A stretch of DNA of 64,000 bases from Trichopria drosophilae (GCA_030407085.1 CM059582.1:207172001-207236000); one strand, 5' to 3'; numbered from the stretch's first letter, positions 44,320 through 58,049 are shown. Notes: a model not told the origin generated them from the sequence alone. Made by a program: numbers and translations.

Positions 44320-46699
44320 AGAAATGGCTAATGTTCTCCAATGTAACCTACAGAGGAGCAAAACTGCTCAGGACGTCCTCCAGTAAATTGTAGCGGAAAG
44401 ACACCCGGACTTGCTATTCGTCTGCCAGCAACACCGCGAGGCCGAGGATGCCTGGTTTGCGGATTCTTCGAACACGTTGGCCATCTGGGTTCTTAGCCCA
44501 GAAAGGTTTACCATCAAATAAGTCATTAAAGGAAATGGATTCGTGTGCATTTGCTGTAGCAACTTAAATTATATCAGTATATATTTTTCACCAAATGAAC
44601 CAATTGTTAGCTTCTGCGATAAATTGGCCGCCCTCAAAGACTGCTTAATGGAGAAACGGAGACACAGTCGTTGGCGGAGACTTCATCGCCAAGTTGTGTG
44701 AATGGAATATGCACTCCACATGCATAAGGGGAGGCTCATCGTTGAACTAGCTGATAGGAGCGAGTGACTCTTGTCACCCTCAGCAAAGGGTGTGTTACAA
44801 CGTTCAGGAGGGCAGGGACAAACGGCTCGATAATAGACCTCACGCTGGCTACCCAACCTGCTGCGGAGAAAATAAGCGGTTGGTCAGTGCTGTATATATA
44901 CACGCACAGTGGCCATCAATACATAGAATTCCATCTTAATGCCCACCAACTTAGGAGCCCAGAAATAAATTCGGTGATTAGATGGTCGGTCAATAAAATG
45001 GACAAAACAGCCTTCGATAAGTATCTCGGAATTGAACTCCCACATACCTCGAGAAAAGCTGCGGAAAGTATCGTTGCAGCCACTATGGACCTTATCCGTA
45101 AGGGTTGTGATGCCTCCATGTCAAAAAGACAGTCAAACACTAAGAAAAGGTCAGTTTATTGGTGGATCGATGTGATGAGCGAATTTTGCAAAACTGCATT
45201 TAGATTACGACGCAAAACTAGGCAAATATTTTTTATACTACGCAAATGTTCGCGTGCGCGAAAGAAAGGCAAAGCTGTTTTGGAATCATTCAGACACTGA
45301 GAAGCCCGAAGAAGACTCAAACATGAAATAACAAAGACCAAACTGTTATGCTGGAGTCGTCTCTGCTGTGAAGTAGATAACGAGACTTGGGGTCTGGGCT
45401 ACCGTATCGTCACCTTTGACTTATGACAGCTAAAGCGGGTCGCTCCACTTGACGCGAGGGCGGCAAAAAATGACGTGAACAGGCAGTTCCCGATACATGA
45501 ACCAGAATTAAAGTCGACTTTTCGAAACGAAGCAGAAATCCCGAGGTTCACCACGGAAGAGCTAACAAGTGCTTTAAAAACATCAAGCAACAAGAAAACC
45601 TCTGGACCGGACGGCATCCCCAATGAGGTCCTTAAACAGGTTGCAGCGTCGCATCCGCAGCTGCTATTGATTGTGTAAAACGCTTGCTTTTTTGCAGGCT
45701 GTTGTCCAGATATGTGAAAGTTGCAGCGCTTAGTTCTACTGGATAAGGGTAAAGGGCTTCCAACCACCCCGTCATCCATCCGCCCCTGATGTATGCTAGA
45801 TGAAGCTGGAAAACTGTTCGATAAAATGCTGAGAGCTAGGCTACAGAAATCGGTAAACGTAGCGGGGTTCATTTCTGACGCCCAGCACGGTTTTAAGCAC
45901 AGAGGGACCGAAATCAAGAGGGATTAGTGCTGGTGTGGCCCAAGTATCGGGACTAGGTCCACCATTGGAATATCCTCTATGACGGAGTTCGTCGTCTCAG
46001 TTTGCAAATGGCATGATCCTAAGGGGTTTCGCCGATGACCTCGTAGCAATAGTCTAAGCGAGAACAAAAACCCAGCTAGAATTCCCAGAATCGAATTCGC
46101 TAATCAATGCGTAAAATTCTGGCTTCGGAACCATGGACTTGAACTAGCAACAGACAAGACGTAAATGGTACTGCTTACGAGGAAGCGTTGCAACCCAGAA
46201 ACTGTCACGGTAGCAAAAGATGACCATGTAATAAGGGAGGCGCAATCTGTGGTGGCATCCACATCGACTTAAGGTTAACTTTTAGCACGCATATTCGAGA
46301 AGCTGCAAGCAAAACATGGAGGGTCGCAGGCGCTATCGCAAGGATTATGCCAAATATGGATGGAAAAAAAGAAAAATTGTAGGCAGCGTAGTATATTCCA
46401 TCCTGTTATACGGCGCTGAGGTGTGGGCGGACGCTCTACATCTCCAGGCTTATAGATATCACATGACAGCCGTCCAGAGGACAGTCTTCGATGACGCTGT
46501 TCTTCTTATTGAGGGGATGATCCCAATCGCACTACTAGTGGATGAGCGCCAACGCATCTTCCTCAGAAGTCACGACGGAAATAAGAAAGAGGTTAAGCAA
46601 CATGAAAGAGAAACGACAATGCAACAGTGGCAAACGGAGTGGCTTGCAATCCCGAAGGGTGCTTGGAGTCATGTACGTATCCGTGAAGTGAAACTATGA
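44320..46699 (+). pseudogene. LINE ORF2 remnant (EN, linker, RT pieces, C-terminus)
   Basis: NVLQCNLQRSKTAQDVLQ opens the endonuclease at 44333. GSIIDLTLATQPAAEKISGW (44824 on) is its closing part. KKRSVYWWIDVMSEFCKTA is the linker block near 45142. TTEELTSALKTSSNKKTSGP then DGIPNEVLKQV is the start of RT near 45556. VVYSILLYGAEVWADAL (46390) is the C-terminal thumb region. The catalytic YxDD motif is not readable. Confidence 0.78.
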
Positions 46700-46865
46700 C
46701 TTAACAGGGTTCACGGCATGGTAAACTACCATATAATCCAGTTTCTTTCAGATTATGGGTGTTTCAACGATTACCTTTTTAAATTCAAAAGGAGGAGCCA
46801 TCCGTATTACGACTACGACTGTGAAAGGTGGAGTTAGGGAAAGGCTGCAATGCTAAGAAAAAAAA

Positions 46866-48020
46866 ATCGCATCGGAATGAATACAAAAGCTTTCTAAAGC
46901 TCATGAATAGCACATTAATGTGTGGCTATCAAATGGGTGTTTTCTTATTTTACTGAGGGGAAACGAACTGTTTTGAACAAGGAAGGTCGCCCTTAAGAAG
47001 GTCAAATTAAGGTCAGGACTAATGCAATTTTCAACGAAGAATTCAGTGGCGACCTTGGATTTGACCTTGAACCACTCGGCGCGATTATGATTTTGGTTAA
47101 CAATCGTTGTTCTCTACCGAGTGTCAGTTTGTGCACTTCTGATTTTTAATTTCGTTATATCTTTCTGCGTCATTTGTTCTACCTTTTGTATACGTTATCC
47201 TTCGAGTTCACGCAATTAGATCTTTTGACGAAACAAAAAATTACATATATTTTGAAAATTTCTGAAAACATTTTTAATACTTATTACGTAATTTTTTTTC
47301 CTAAAAATATTACTTTACACATAAAATGACTCATAGATTGAAAAATCTCCACCAATGAACACGTCAAAAATGACGTCGTGCATTAAATATTTTAAATCTG
47401 CACATTCGTAAAAATCAATAACATGGAACGCACGAGAATTTATAGTTTACAGCTCTTAAACAAAACATAGAATTTCTTTTTTTGTAGAACTCAATAAACG
47501 TAAAATATTAAATTGTCGTGACTAGAAATATATTGGGTTATGGCTATATTTACGATTCCGAAAATAAATTTTAACAAAAGATTTTATACGCCTGTATGAC
47601 ATGTTTTCCTCGCTATCGAAGCGCTCTCTTAAAGATTTCAGATTTATGGGTAATAAAGATTCAAATTTAAAGAGGTTCTAAAGAATTCCGCCGATAACAA
47701 AAATACATTTCAAAAATCCATGTTTTTTTTTAAATAATCATAAACAGTTTTCCACGGTTGCATTTTATGAAAAATCTAATAACGGATTCTGAAAGTTCAG
47801 TTAATCTTACGTCAGATGTGACTTCTTGAAAATTGTTAGATCTAACCCAAAACACAAACGTTAAAACGTGCAATGAAAAAATGTTCATTCAAGAATGGGT
47901 TAATTTCTTTGAAATACAATCATAAGAAGGAAAATGTGAAGTTAAAAAATGTTATATTCACTTCTAAAAAAAAGTAGAAATCTTATTTATTCAATTTTGG
48001 AGAGAATGAAAAACATTTAT
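46866..48020. other. Intergenic AT-rich
   Basis: No gene recognised. 46985-47080 has several aaggtca/tgacctt pieces that recall the mariner TIR but do not align well. Confidence 0.35.
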
Positions 48021-48127
48021 CCCTGCAAACACAAAAGTAACAGTTATGTAACAACTACGTAAAATTTATGTAACAATGTAGCCAATACGTAAATATTACA
48101 TAACTTTTACTTTCCGTGTTTGCAGGG
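48021..48127. mobile_element. 107-bp palindromic MITE
   Basis: The ends ccctgcaaacac and gtgtttgcaggg are inverted, with further inverted gttatgtaac-like bases inside. Very short, no ORF. Confidence 0.7.
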
Positions 48128-49898
48128 TATACTTAAACCAACTACTAGAACTTAAATTAACTATTGGTCTACACGAAGAGTAGTTGAAAATTAGTCGAAT
48201 ATGTTGACATTTTATTTATAGTTTTTCTTTTGCGAAACCTTGACTAAAATTTTACCTTTCAATTTGGACCACCATAAAAGTCAACAGCTGTAATCTTGAA
48301 TTTATCATCTTCTTATGATTTTCTAAACCCAAAATATTGTACCTACTAGATTGTATACAATTTTTTCTTTTTTTTTCAGATAAATAATTTTTTTATTTAC
48401 CAAAACATGGCCATCAAAATGAAAAAAGTCTAGTTGCAGATATTTTCACTGCGGTTACAAAAAAATCACCATCACATAAAATTATCATTCATCAAAATGT
48501 TTAAGAGCTACAAACTAAATTAAAATTACAGTGTCCACGAAAGGACTAAAGATTTATTTGTCTCAAGTTGGTAATAACAGTAAGACAACATCCACGTGTA
48601 AAAATCAGTACATACCACGGAATGAAAACAAATTCAAAATTACTTGTACATGTTACAAATTTTGATGAAATATATTGACAATATTCCGGAGTAAAAATTT
48701 GTTTAAGAGACTGTTAACTTTATACAATATTATTAAAAACAAGTCACTTCTGGTGCAATTATCATCAACAACAATCAATAGTAGAAATTTTACGATGCAA
48801 AATTTCATCCAGATGCAGCCAAATAAAAAACGTAGCGGAATTTGCAAATAGGTTACAGAACGGTACGCAGCCCAACAGCGGTTTTCTGAAATAAAAGATT
48901 TTAATTTCAAGTTTCAATAATTTAATTTATATTTAAGTAACATATAATCTACAGTGCCCCCACCCCTCCCAACATGTGCAGCCTCCGTCTTGTCCGTCCC
49001 TTTCTAAACCCCCAATATTTGCCTAGTGAGTGGAAGACATTTTTCCCCTACTCCGCGTCCACCAGAAGAAATCAGTTTAACCATGATTTAACGTTTCCTA
49101 CATCGCGCATGCGTGATGTCGCCACAGAATTACCGCTCCGTGAGAAGTGGTGGGGAACAGTAATCGAGGGGTAAGGTAAATATTGGGACGGACCTAGGGG
49201 CAAATATTAGGGGGTAGCAAATATTGGGGGGAGACTATTGTATTGAAAGGAAAACCACAATCCTGTTGCTAAGTGTTATTCAGTAAACAAAAAAGAATAG
49301 GTAATAAAAAAAATCATCGATTTTAAAGGGATTTCATTCAATTCGCGCCTATCTCCATGAATGTCTCTCTATCCAAGTAGACCACAATCAAAGCACGTTC
49401 ATTTAAATAAATAATAAATAAATAAAAACCACAATCCACATCTTCTGTTTTGACTTCGAATTGTGTTTACAATATACTTAAATAATATAAATAACGTATG
49501 AATAATAATTATTATAATTAAACATTTACAATTAACCAGCATCAAAAGAAAGATCGCTAAATAACCTGAAAATTCAGAATGTTTAGGAACCTTAGTAAAT
49601 AACGTAAAAAACATGAATTTTAAATGTGTAATCGAGGCTAAAGCAAAATATTTGGTGTAGTATATCGATAATGTACGAGTATTTTTCTGTAGACAAATGT
49701 TATTATAGAAAAAAAGAATTTAAGTACATGATGAGGAAAATTCTTGATTAGAATTGGTCTAAATTAATTTGAAAAGATTTTTTAGTTTAAGAAAAATCGA
49801 TAATGGACATTCGATAAAAAAAATGACCTTTGAAAACTTACGATAATAGTATATTAATAATATTTAGACTATAAATAATTAAGTAATTGTTAGTTTTT
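48128..49898. other. Intergenic AT-rich
   Basis: No gene recognised. At 48960-49240 a slightly GC-richer stretch contains repeated caaatatt-ggggg-type motifs (accccccaatatt, ggtaaatattggg, caaatattgggggg). Confidence 0.35.
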
Positions 49899-49995
49899 TT
49901 CATTTTTTTTCTTTTTTCTTTTCTTTTTTTCTTTTTTTTTTCTTTTTTTCTTTTTTTTTCTTTTTTTTCTTTTTTTTCTTTTTTTTCTTTTTTTG
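49899..49995 (+). repeat. Polypyrimidine (C/T) tract
   Basis: About 97 bases of T runs broken by single C at 5-9-base intervals. The minus-strand frame gives only Lys/Glu repeats and is not a gene. Confidence 0.9.
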
Positions 49996-51500
49996 TAGTA
50001 CTCGGTTGATAGTTAAGTACCAGCACAAGAAAGAAATGAAAGTACCTACTCCAAAATGGTCTTAAACCAATAACATTACTAAAAATATGAATAAAAAATG
50101 GAGAAGAACCTGGTCAACTACTTATGAGGACGCTGTTTTGAATTACGCAATTAAAATTGGCTAAAAAACTAAGATCGATACGACTTCGATACGAATTTTT
50201 TTGTATTTTTCCTTTTTGTCATTTTTTTTTCTATTTCGATTTTTATTTCTTTTTTTTTTAAGTTTTTTACTTTTTTAGATTTTTTTTAATTTTTACTGCT
50301 TAACGTCTTGTTCGTTTAATCGACTTTTTTACTTCTTCAACTTGTTTGTGTTTGATTAAGAATAGGACCGAAGCTTCGTCGAAACTGCATTTTTTTCAAT
50401 GTAATTTTATATCATTTTCTGCCACAAATGAATGATATTTTAAGGTCCCTGGAATCGTTTGAGCAGTTTCAAATCTTTTCTCTAGAATTGCTGCTAGTTC
50501 TGTGTGGCTTTCTTTGCAGTTATATAAAATGCATGTAGTTTTTAAATTTTCCTTTGCCCACAGATATAAATCTACGGGAGTAAGAATTTCCTTCGACGAT
50601 GTAGGCAAATGAAGCAATGAAAGCAATTTAAACACTAACAGACAACTGTTTTTCTGTATTTTTCTAACAAAAATGTACAGACAGACTTTTTCTTAATTTT
50701 AGGTATGTTAGATAAATTTTTCAAAATCGCAATGTTTTTGTCGTTAAAGCCAAGGAAATTACCCCCAAAATGAAAAAAAAAAATTTAGGATACGACCATT
50801 TTTAAAGGAGATACGCGGCATTTAAAATGGCGGAATGATGGCCCCCGGATTACATGGGTTTACACAGTATCCAGGGGACTTCTTTTTTTATTGATAAATT
50901 TATAGCCATTTTTCACAGATAATGAATTCTTGTCCCAGAATTTGACTTCCATACCAGGAATGATTATGAAAAATTCTATTTTTAAAGAATTTTTAATTAA
51001 TTTTTAGCCTGGCACTTTCTGAGAAAAACGTTTACAAATATTTAAAACTTCGATTTCATAATCTTATTATTGAGATTTTTTTTATTGTTATTTTTGTGTA
51101 AAAGCTCGTCAAAAAACCTATAAAAACATTTTTTAATTTCTGATTTTTCGCCGGAACAAACAACGTATGATATAACTATTTCGGAATACGTGATTACAAA
51201 AAAGTACGTAGTTTCAAATCTAATTTTTGTTTTGCTCCGCTGAGGGTTGAAAGTAGTGTATTTGGGTATAGCCTACATGAAATTAGTGCAAAAATAAATA
51301 TTTAGACATTTTTATTGATGTTTTCGAAAAGAAATAAATAAAAAATCATCATTTAGACCGAGTCTATCTTGAAGAGGAAGTCATCTGCTTTAATTTGATA
51401 CGTAATAGACCCTTGAAAAATTCCCCAGTAAAAAAATCTTGCCAAAATTGTCAGGACGTATATATACGTCTTTCCGACTACGGTAAAAACCTCGTGGACG
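49996..51500. other. Intergenic, one unrecognised short ORF
   Basis: The minus-strand frame at 50396-50635 (79 aa, containing PVDLYLWAKENLKTTCILYN and a TIPGTLKYHSFV segment) faintly recalls fragments that recur near DNA transposons in insect genomes. No catalytic motif is present and I do not name it. The rest is homopolymer-rich. Confidence 0.35.
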
Positions 51501-51519
51501 ATACGACAGAAAATAAAAC

Positions 51520-52120
51520 AAAATAAAAAATCGTCGAATTCGCTTGAAACTTGTTACTCGGGATTTTTGGGGTCGCTGAATACGAATATATGATGCTGAA
51601 TTTTAAGAAGACAAAATGTATACAGATATAAGTCCACTGTGACGTATGAATATCATATAAAAATCACGCATATCCAAATGTTTAGCAAAGTAAAAATTGA
51701 AATGAACTTCAAATAGTATTGAAAAAATATGAACTATCTGAAACTGTTTGGAAATAAGTTGAAATGTTATTTATTTAAATTAAAATAAAAGTAAACTTGA
51801 ACTCATACATTATTTACATTTTTTCTCAGAATTCTGTTGTTACTCAATATAAGTTTTGCTCTCAGTAATGAAATGATCTGCAAATTTTTTTTAAACCAAC
51901 TGCACTTCGCCATCCGCATGCTGATACAGTCGCCATGTTGAGTACGCCATTTTGAATTTTTGAAATCCAACATAATATTCGTATCCAGCGACCCCAAAAA
52001 CCCCCGAAGAACGAGTTTCAAGCCAATTCGACGGTTTGTTATTTTTTTGAATTTTTGTTATATATGAGTCGCCATTTTGTTTCTTGTGAATTATGGCACC
52101 AAGTTTAAAGGCCAATTGTC
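51520..52120. repeat. Dispersed copies of the mute-intron satellite, both orientations
   Basis: Plus-strand unit at 51530-51620 (gcttgaaacttgttactcgg then ggggtcgctgaatacgaat). Minus-strand unit at about 51935-52030, with gccattttgaatttttgaaa and cagcgaccccaaaaaccccc. A third piece at 52335-52420 is also inverted. Confidence 0.8.
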
Positions 52121-52962
52121 ATAAATTATGATGACCTTTCGATGTGCCAAGTTTCAATCAAATCAGAGTGACACACCTGGGAGGATTCTCTTGTTAGTGC
52201 GCAGGAGGGTTAATTCACAATACTTCTTTGATCAGTACGTCCAAACCTGCTTTTTCCTCATAATATTTACATAATTTTGTATAATTTAAGTCCATTTTAT
52301 AAACGATTAATTTGCGTAATATTGAGCTGTCATCTTCGATCCGCCATTTTGAATGTTCAAAAAATCTGAAAATACATTGATATTTAGCAACCCTAAGAAC
52401 CCCAAATAAAAAATTTCAGTTATTTTCCACGTAGAGAAAAAAGTACAATTAAAAAAAAAACATTTTTCGACATTTTACTTTTTTTTTGTCAAAAAAACTA
52501 AACCAAGAAAGATTCATAAAAATTTATGTGCCATAAACTGTATAAATACGTAAAAGTGTTCAGAGCTTCAGCTATCGACACTTCCGGGAAAACGATTTTT
52601 TTATATAAAATGAAAAAAGTTTTTTTTACGTTAATTTTTTATAACAAACGTAAATAAATAAATTATTACTTATTATAAAACCTTTTCTGCAAAGAATTTC
52701 ATTCTCTACATTTTCGAAACATTTTTCTGTCATATTTGTATTTTTTATATAAACACACACAAAAAAAAAAAGTAAAAATAGAGTTTTTTACGGGTTTCTC
52801 GTGGTTTTCACCGTGATAATCGCATTTGCACCAATTTTCATCATGATATTCGAATTCAGTACATCAAAATACGTCAGAAAACATATGCCCGCTAAAGATT
52901 GCCAGAACGTCCTTTTCGGAAGTATAAAAAAAAATCGGTGTAATAATATTTTTGTATTTTTT
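52121..52962. other. Intergenic
   Basis: AT-rich, homopolymer-rich, with one inverted satellite fragment at 52335-52420. No gene recognised. Confidence 0.35.
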
Positions 52963-53047
52963 GTTAGGTAAGGTAAGGTAAGGTAAGGTAAGGTTAGGTT
53001 AGGTAAGGTAAGGTAAGGTTAGGTTATTTTAGAGGAGGTTAGGTTAC
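52963..53047 (+). repeat. Interstitial TTAGG/TAAGG tract
   Basis: About 15 units of 5 bases, mostly GGTAA with four runs containing GGTTA. It is a mixture of the canonical insect telomere repeat and a one-base variant. It lies just beyond the probable end of the FBXO11 transcript. Confidence 0.85.
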
Positions 53048-56000
53048 CTATATTGACCTACATGCATGTTTAAACATTTAAATTCTGTTCAATTTTGGTA
53101 CTAAAAAATCTGTTGTAATTGTGCTTTTTTGTCGTGTTTTTTTTGTTGTGTATTTTTTGTCGTGTATTTTCTTGTCCAGACATTTTTATGTCAGATAATC
53201 AAGTTCACTTTTACGATATTAAAAAACCATTACTATATCTTACCAATATTTCTACCGCAAAAACTCCATTTTTTTTTTTATTTATTATTTTTTTTTTTTG
53301 TATAAATATTATTTTACGTCGACTTTTCTGAATCCATATGGGACAAAATCGCGACGGTATTAATACTCACATTCCTCTCCAAAAGTCAGCTGCCAATCTG
53401 CGAAAAGGATATGGGATGAAGACGTTGGTAATTATAATTGATAATAATATATTTTCTATAATAGCTGTATATAATCAATGCGTTATATATATTTATATAT
53501 AATCATATATATATAATGGGCAGATTATTATGTACAGAATACGTAGTGGTATCAGCTTGTATCTTCCGGATTCGTGTTGCACATGCTTAAAGTTAAGCTA
53601 ACTATATGTATAATCTATTCGCAAATTGAAGGATTTCGGGGAGTTTTTTTATTGGGAAGGGGGGGGGGATACGAGGGGGGAAAGAGGTACAAAAAACAAA
53701 TCGCAAAAATCTATGGCAACTAACGCAATAATGGCAAGTGTCTGCTATCGAAAAGAGAAAAGAAACGTTCGAGAAAACAAAACTCTGCTTCTGTAAGCAA
53801 CGAAAAAAAAAAAAAATGAAAAACTTCTCCTTTTAAAAATCCTACGAATAAAATTAAACGTATCTCGCTGAAAGCCGAATTTTAAGGAAGATAAACCGAA
53901 AGTTTCCAGGAAACGGAAAAAACAACAAAAAGAAAACTCAGAACAAAGAGTCCGAAAGAGAAAACAGATTTTCTGCCTTCGCGATTTCCGAATTTGCAAA
54001 AATCCTCGAAAAAAAAAAAAAAAACATCCATTGCCCGAAAAACTGGACCCTTTCAAATTCGAAATCATTCTAACCTAAGTCACAGATAAGACCATTACTA
54101 AACTTTGTACAATTATAAATCTGTTGAAATATACGTACAATCGAAACCCCCACAAAAAAACAGAGTCGCTATAACGAAAACATTCCTTTTTTTTTTTTTT
54201 TGACAAGAAAAATATTCATCGATTTTTTTATTTCGATCGAACGAAAAAAATACCAATAAAATTTTCTTCAAAATTCGAGTTAAATAGTTTTCTATTAGTC
54301 CTATCAACTAAAACCAAAACATCCAAATAATAATAAATTGCATACGTCAATTTTTATCCTACGATTAAAAAAATATACATAATTTTTTTTTTTTTTTTTA
54401 ATAACTTCGTCAGACTCCGTTTCTCTCTCGACTCTGTCAGTTCTTTTCGCCAATTCTTTTGCCGTAACAAAAGTGTCGCGAATGTGCGTCACTGTAGTCG
54501 AACGAGACGTTTATTGACGCGAATTCGCACCGTCATCAGGATTGGAAGTCAGGATCGAGGAACGAAAAAGGGGGAGGGGATGGATTTTTCAAAATTCGGC
54601 CTTCTTGACTCTCTTTCGTTTCTCGATTCTCTTTCCGATTTAAGGGCGATCGGTGCTAACCGAGATATTTTCGCTCAAACACAAAAAGTGTTTTTTTTTT
54701 TTTTCGTTGTAAGAGTCGCGAACTGTCGAATTTAAAAGTCGTCTACATCAAGCGATGTAATCGATAAAATATTCCTCTGTACAAGTACGTTTTGTGCGAT
54801 TCCTATCGATATATTTTGTCGATACTAAAGTTAAATTGAAAAAATCGTATCAAAAAGTAATTTTACTAGAAATCTCGAAATTAAATGTATTTTAAATCCA
54901 TTGGTGTCATGCAGTCTCGCAGTGCGGATTTCAATCCAAATGCCTCTTCGAATGTTTTTTTTTTCTTAAATTTTTAAGGAAACATGAATATGTAGTTATG
55001 CGATTCAATGTACACTTCATGCTTAATGACGTTAATGTATACGACGAGTATAAAAAATTATCCCATAATTATATATACCTATATATAAGAAATATAATTT
55101 TTATAATCAATTATTACGTACGTACACATGGTTATACACTGACAGTATAAGTTATATATCTATATATATATATATATATATATAGTGATATAATTATGTA
55201 CGAATTCATTGTAAAATCATTATATATGAGGTACGTATATAACTATGTATAATTATATACATTCTCTTATTTTGTTTGTTTTTTTTTCTACTTATTCAAC
55301 AATATGATTTTGTACTTTCTAAAAGATTACTCGAATACCTGTCTATAATTCATCGAAGATCACGATTTCAATCCACACTGCGCCGCCATTTTATTATCGT
55401 TGTAAATCACTCGACGCCATGGGGCCGCGTAAAAGTCCCTTAAAGCGTTTCGGAAGACGTTGAAGAATGCCAAAGAAAAACAAAAAAAAAAAACATGCAC
55501 ATGTCAAAAACGATATATCCCGTCGATCGTCGCGCCCTCTCCTTCGTTGTTCTCAAAAATGTAAACTCGAAACTTGACCTCATCAGCACTGAACGCCCTT
55601 AGATTCGACCGAAGCGCCAAAGGAGGAGAAACACGAGTACGGTGACGCGCTCGATAGGTGGCAGGGTAGTAGTAGTAGTAGAGGGGGGGGGGGGGCCAGG
55701 ATATTTGGGAACAGTGTAAAACTTAATTACAATACGAGCAACAGACTCTTCGCATCGTCGATCGTTTCTTAACGCCTAATACATCCAACAATCAAGAAAG
55801 GAAAAAAGTGTAAACATAGACGTCGCGCAGGAGCCGCATGCTCGTGTCATCGACACGTGGAAGTATCAGGCAGAGAGGGGGATTCTGTCCCCGACTGCCG
55901 CCTCGCGATCTGAGGAACGGAGAGGGGGAAAGGGACCTTCTGTACACAAGGTAAAAAGGACAATGAAAAAGGAATGTGCCGTGGATTTCTGTCTGAGTGA

Positions 56001-58049
56001 GAGGGGGGGGTTTGGAAGCTGTCGAAATAGCGCTTCTACGGCTTCGGCGCGAAGCGAATGCTTAAAGCTACGATACAAGTTGACTCGACACCCTCGAAAC
56101 GGCGGTGGAGCACAGAAGCACGGGAAAAAGTCGAGTAAAATTTCGCATTAAAAAATACGACAAAAAAAAAAATGGAGAAACTATCCGTGACTAACTACGT
56201 CGCAAACGAAAAATTGCGTTTTTAAAAAGAAAAACAACTCCCACCGGTCGTTTTTTCTTCATTTCTCGGAAATCGATGCGTGAGAACGTTTACAAAAATA
56301 TCGATATTGAAGCCGAACACATTGATCCTTGTTTTTTACGTCTACATTTTACAAAACATCAAGTTTCGGAACGCGCTTTAATCATCCTCCTCCACTCCCC
56401 CGGGCGCGTTTCGACATGCAGATGGCGCGCGCGACCGTTCGACACAAAAATTAAAAAAAAAAAAAATCGCTCATTGCCTTCCTTTGATTCTCTCGTCGTC
56501 CAGGAGTCATACTACGACCGTATAGTTAGACTATGTGATAATATGACACTGTCGCACGCGTGCGTTACAAGCGCGTTACGGACCTTAGGTCAAAAACTGT
56601 CGAAGGCAATTTCCACCTGGCCAGCGAAGGATTCACTCGCACTCACTCTTTCTCTCTCTCTCTCTCTCTCTCTCTTTTGTTTTTTATGTCTTCTTTTGCA
56701 CATTCGCACTCTCTACCCGCGGAGGTATAAAAAGTTCTTTTACGTACCGCTCGTGTACGTTTCGTGGCTGTACGTAGTGCGCGTACACACAAACATTATA
56801 CGTGAGTATTCGTATATATGCGCATGCCTTAAGTGTCTTTGTGTCAGGGAGGGGGGTGTATGCGTGGGTTATGCATGTTTTTATGTGTCCGTATACAAGT
56901 GGCTCGATGCAAACGCCATCGCCATATTTAGTTCCGTTTTAATCGACGGAATAAGCGGCGTTTTTTTTTTAAGCTTCCGCTTGCATCGTCACCTAAGCGT
57001 ACACTCGAAATTACACGCACTTCCATCCTTCGCTATGTATAATACGATTACACACTACAACTAACGTAATTGTACGCTGCAAATAACAGGAAAAAAAAAA
57101 AGAAAAAAAATCCCAAGTGGACCGATCTGTTACTAGTGAAAACTCGAGGATTACTTGGAAAACTGTTCCGTGGACAGTCCGTTACTTTGTTTAAAAGTAA
57201 AAGTTTTTTTCTTTTTTTTTTTTTAAATCGTCCTTTTCGCTATCTTTTTTTTTTTTTGTTCACTTGGCTACGCGCACTTTCGTCGCGTTCTGCATCGATG
57301 CCTCTTATACTTTATATACTCCTCACTTCTTCGTGTCTCCAAGTCTTCTTATTATGCACTTCGCCCTTGGGCAGCTTAGGACCATCACAATTTCGCACGA
57401 GTAATCTGGATTACGCTCGTGGGTACTCCGCAAACTCCTGGTGCTCGGCGAAGAAACGAACGACTCCCGAATTTTCTTCATTTTGATTCGTCCCACCCTG
57501 GCTCGTTCCCGTACATATATCACAATACTTCCTGGACATCGCGTCGCGCCGCCACACCGGTGGCGCCGCCTGTCGTCAAACGTGTTCTCGTCGGTACCTT
57601 TTTTTGTTTTCCCCGTTTCTACTTTATCAGTTCGTCCTTCGCCTCTGCCTTTTTTGTTTGTATTTTTTGTTCGTTCGCGCCCTTCTTGCTTTCTTGTCAT
57701 TTCTTATACACAAATATACATGCGTGGCAAAATCCGGTGCAGCGTGCTCGAATCTCGTACATGCTCCGACGGCCGCCTGGTAAAAGTCTCGGCTATTCTG
57801 GCGCATGCTTGCCGACGATTTGATTAAACGCATTTCTACGAGGCTAAAAACGGCTACGAGTCTCAAAAAGTCTTCATTCGTGTCTGTTTTTTTTTTTTTT
57901 GTGTTATTTTAATCCCTTTAATTGCGCCTTATTTTACGGGGTTCGCGCTTTTTTTTTGCGTCGCGGGGGCTACCGTGAGAGCCTTTCGTGGAGCCCCGAG
58001 GGGGAGGCCACGATCGTTTGATTGTTTAACGGATGTATTGACTTAGATC
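53048..58049 (-). other. Probable long 3' UTR and 3' flank of FBXO11
   Basis: Five kilobases with no recognisable domain, no satellite and no inverted-repeat element, in contrast to the rest of the window. It is rich in T/A homopolymers and CpG. On the minus strand there are two Pumilio-type TGTANATA sites (53529-53536 and 55254-55261), and AATAAA-like signals near 53275-53290. This fits a long, regulated 3' UTR, but the true cleavage site is unknown. Open frames such as 56276-57064 and 57323-57827 are low-complexity and overlap each other on both strands. Confidence 0.4.

Larger units (their letters stand above)
43740..46865 (+). mobile_element. Decayed R1-clade LINE, plus strand
   Basis: ORF1 remnant (43740-44310), endonuclease remnants (44320-44900), linker (45100-45300), first reverse transcriptase block (45475-45678) and the C-terminal region (46316-46699), ending in an A-rich run near 46857-46866. 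Stops and frameshifts occur throughout, and most of the polymerase core is unrecognisable. The domain order and wording are those of the element at 1-2130. Confidence 0.8.

Noticed and set aside
44095..44361. Antisense ORFs at the second LINE
   Set aside because: The sense strand carries recognisable gag knuckle and endonuclease residues; the antisense frames are shadows.
49838..50026. 62-aa Lys/Glu-repeat ORF
   Set aside because: Antisense reading of the polypyrimidine tract.
56276..57064. 262-aa plus-strand ORF
   Set aside because: Contains poly-Lys and long Leu/Ser runs from CT microsatellites, no domain, and lies in the probable 3' UTR of the opposite-strand FBXO11.
57323..57866. Several overlapping ORFs of 125-138 aa on both strands
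   Set aside because: Mutually overlapping and low-complexity; this CpG-rich region merely lacks stops. No family motif.
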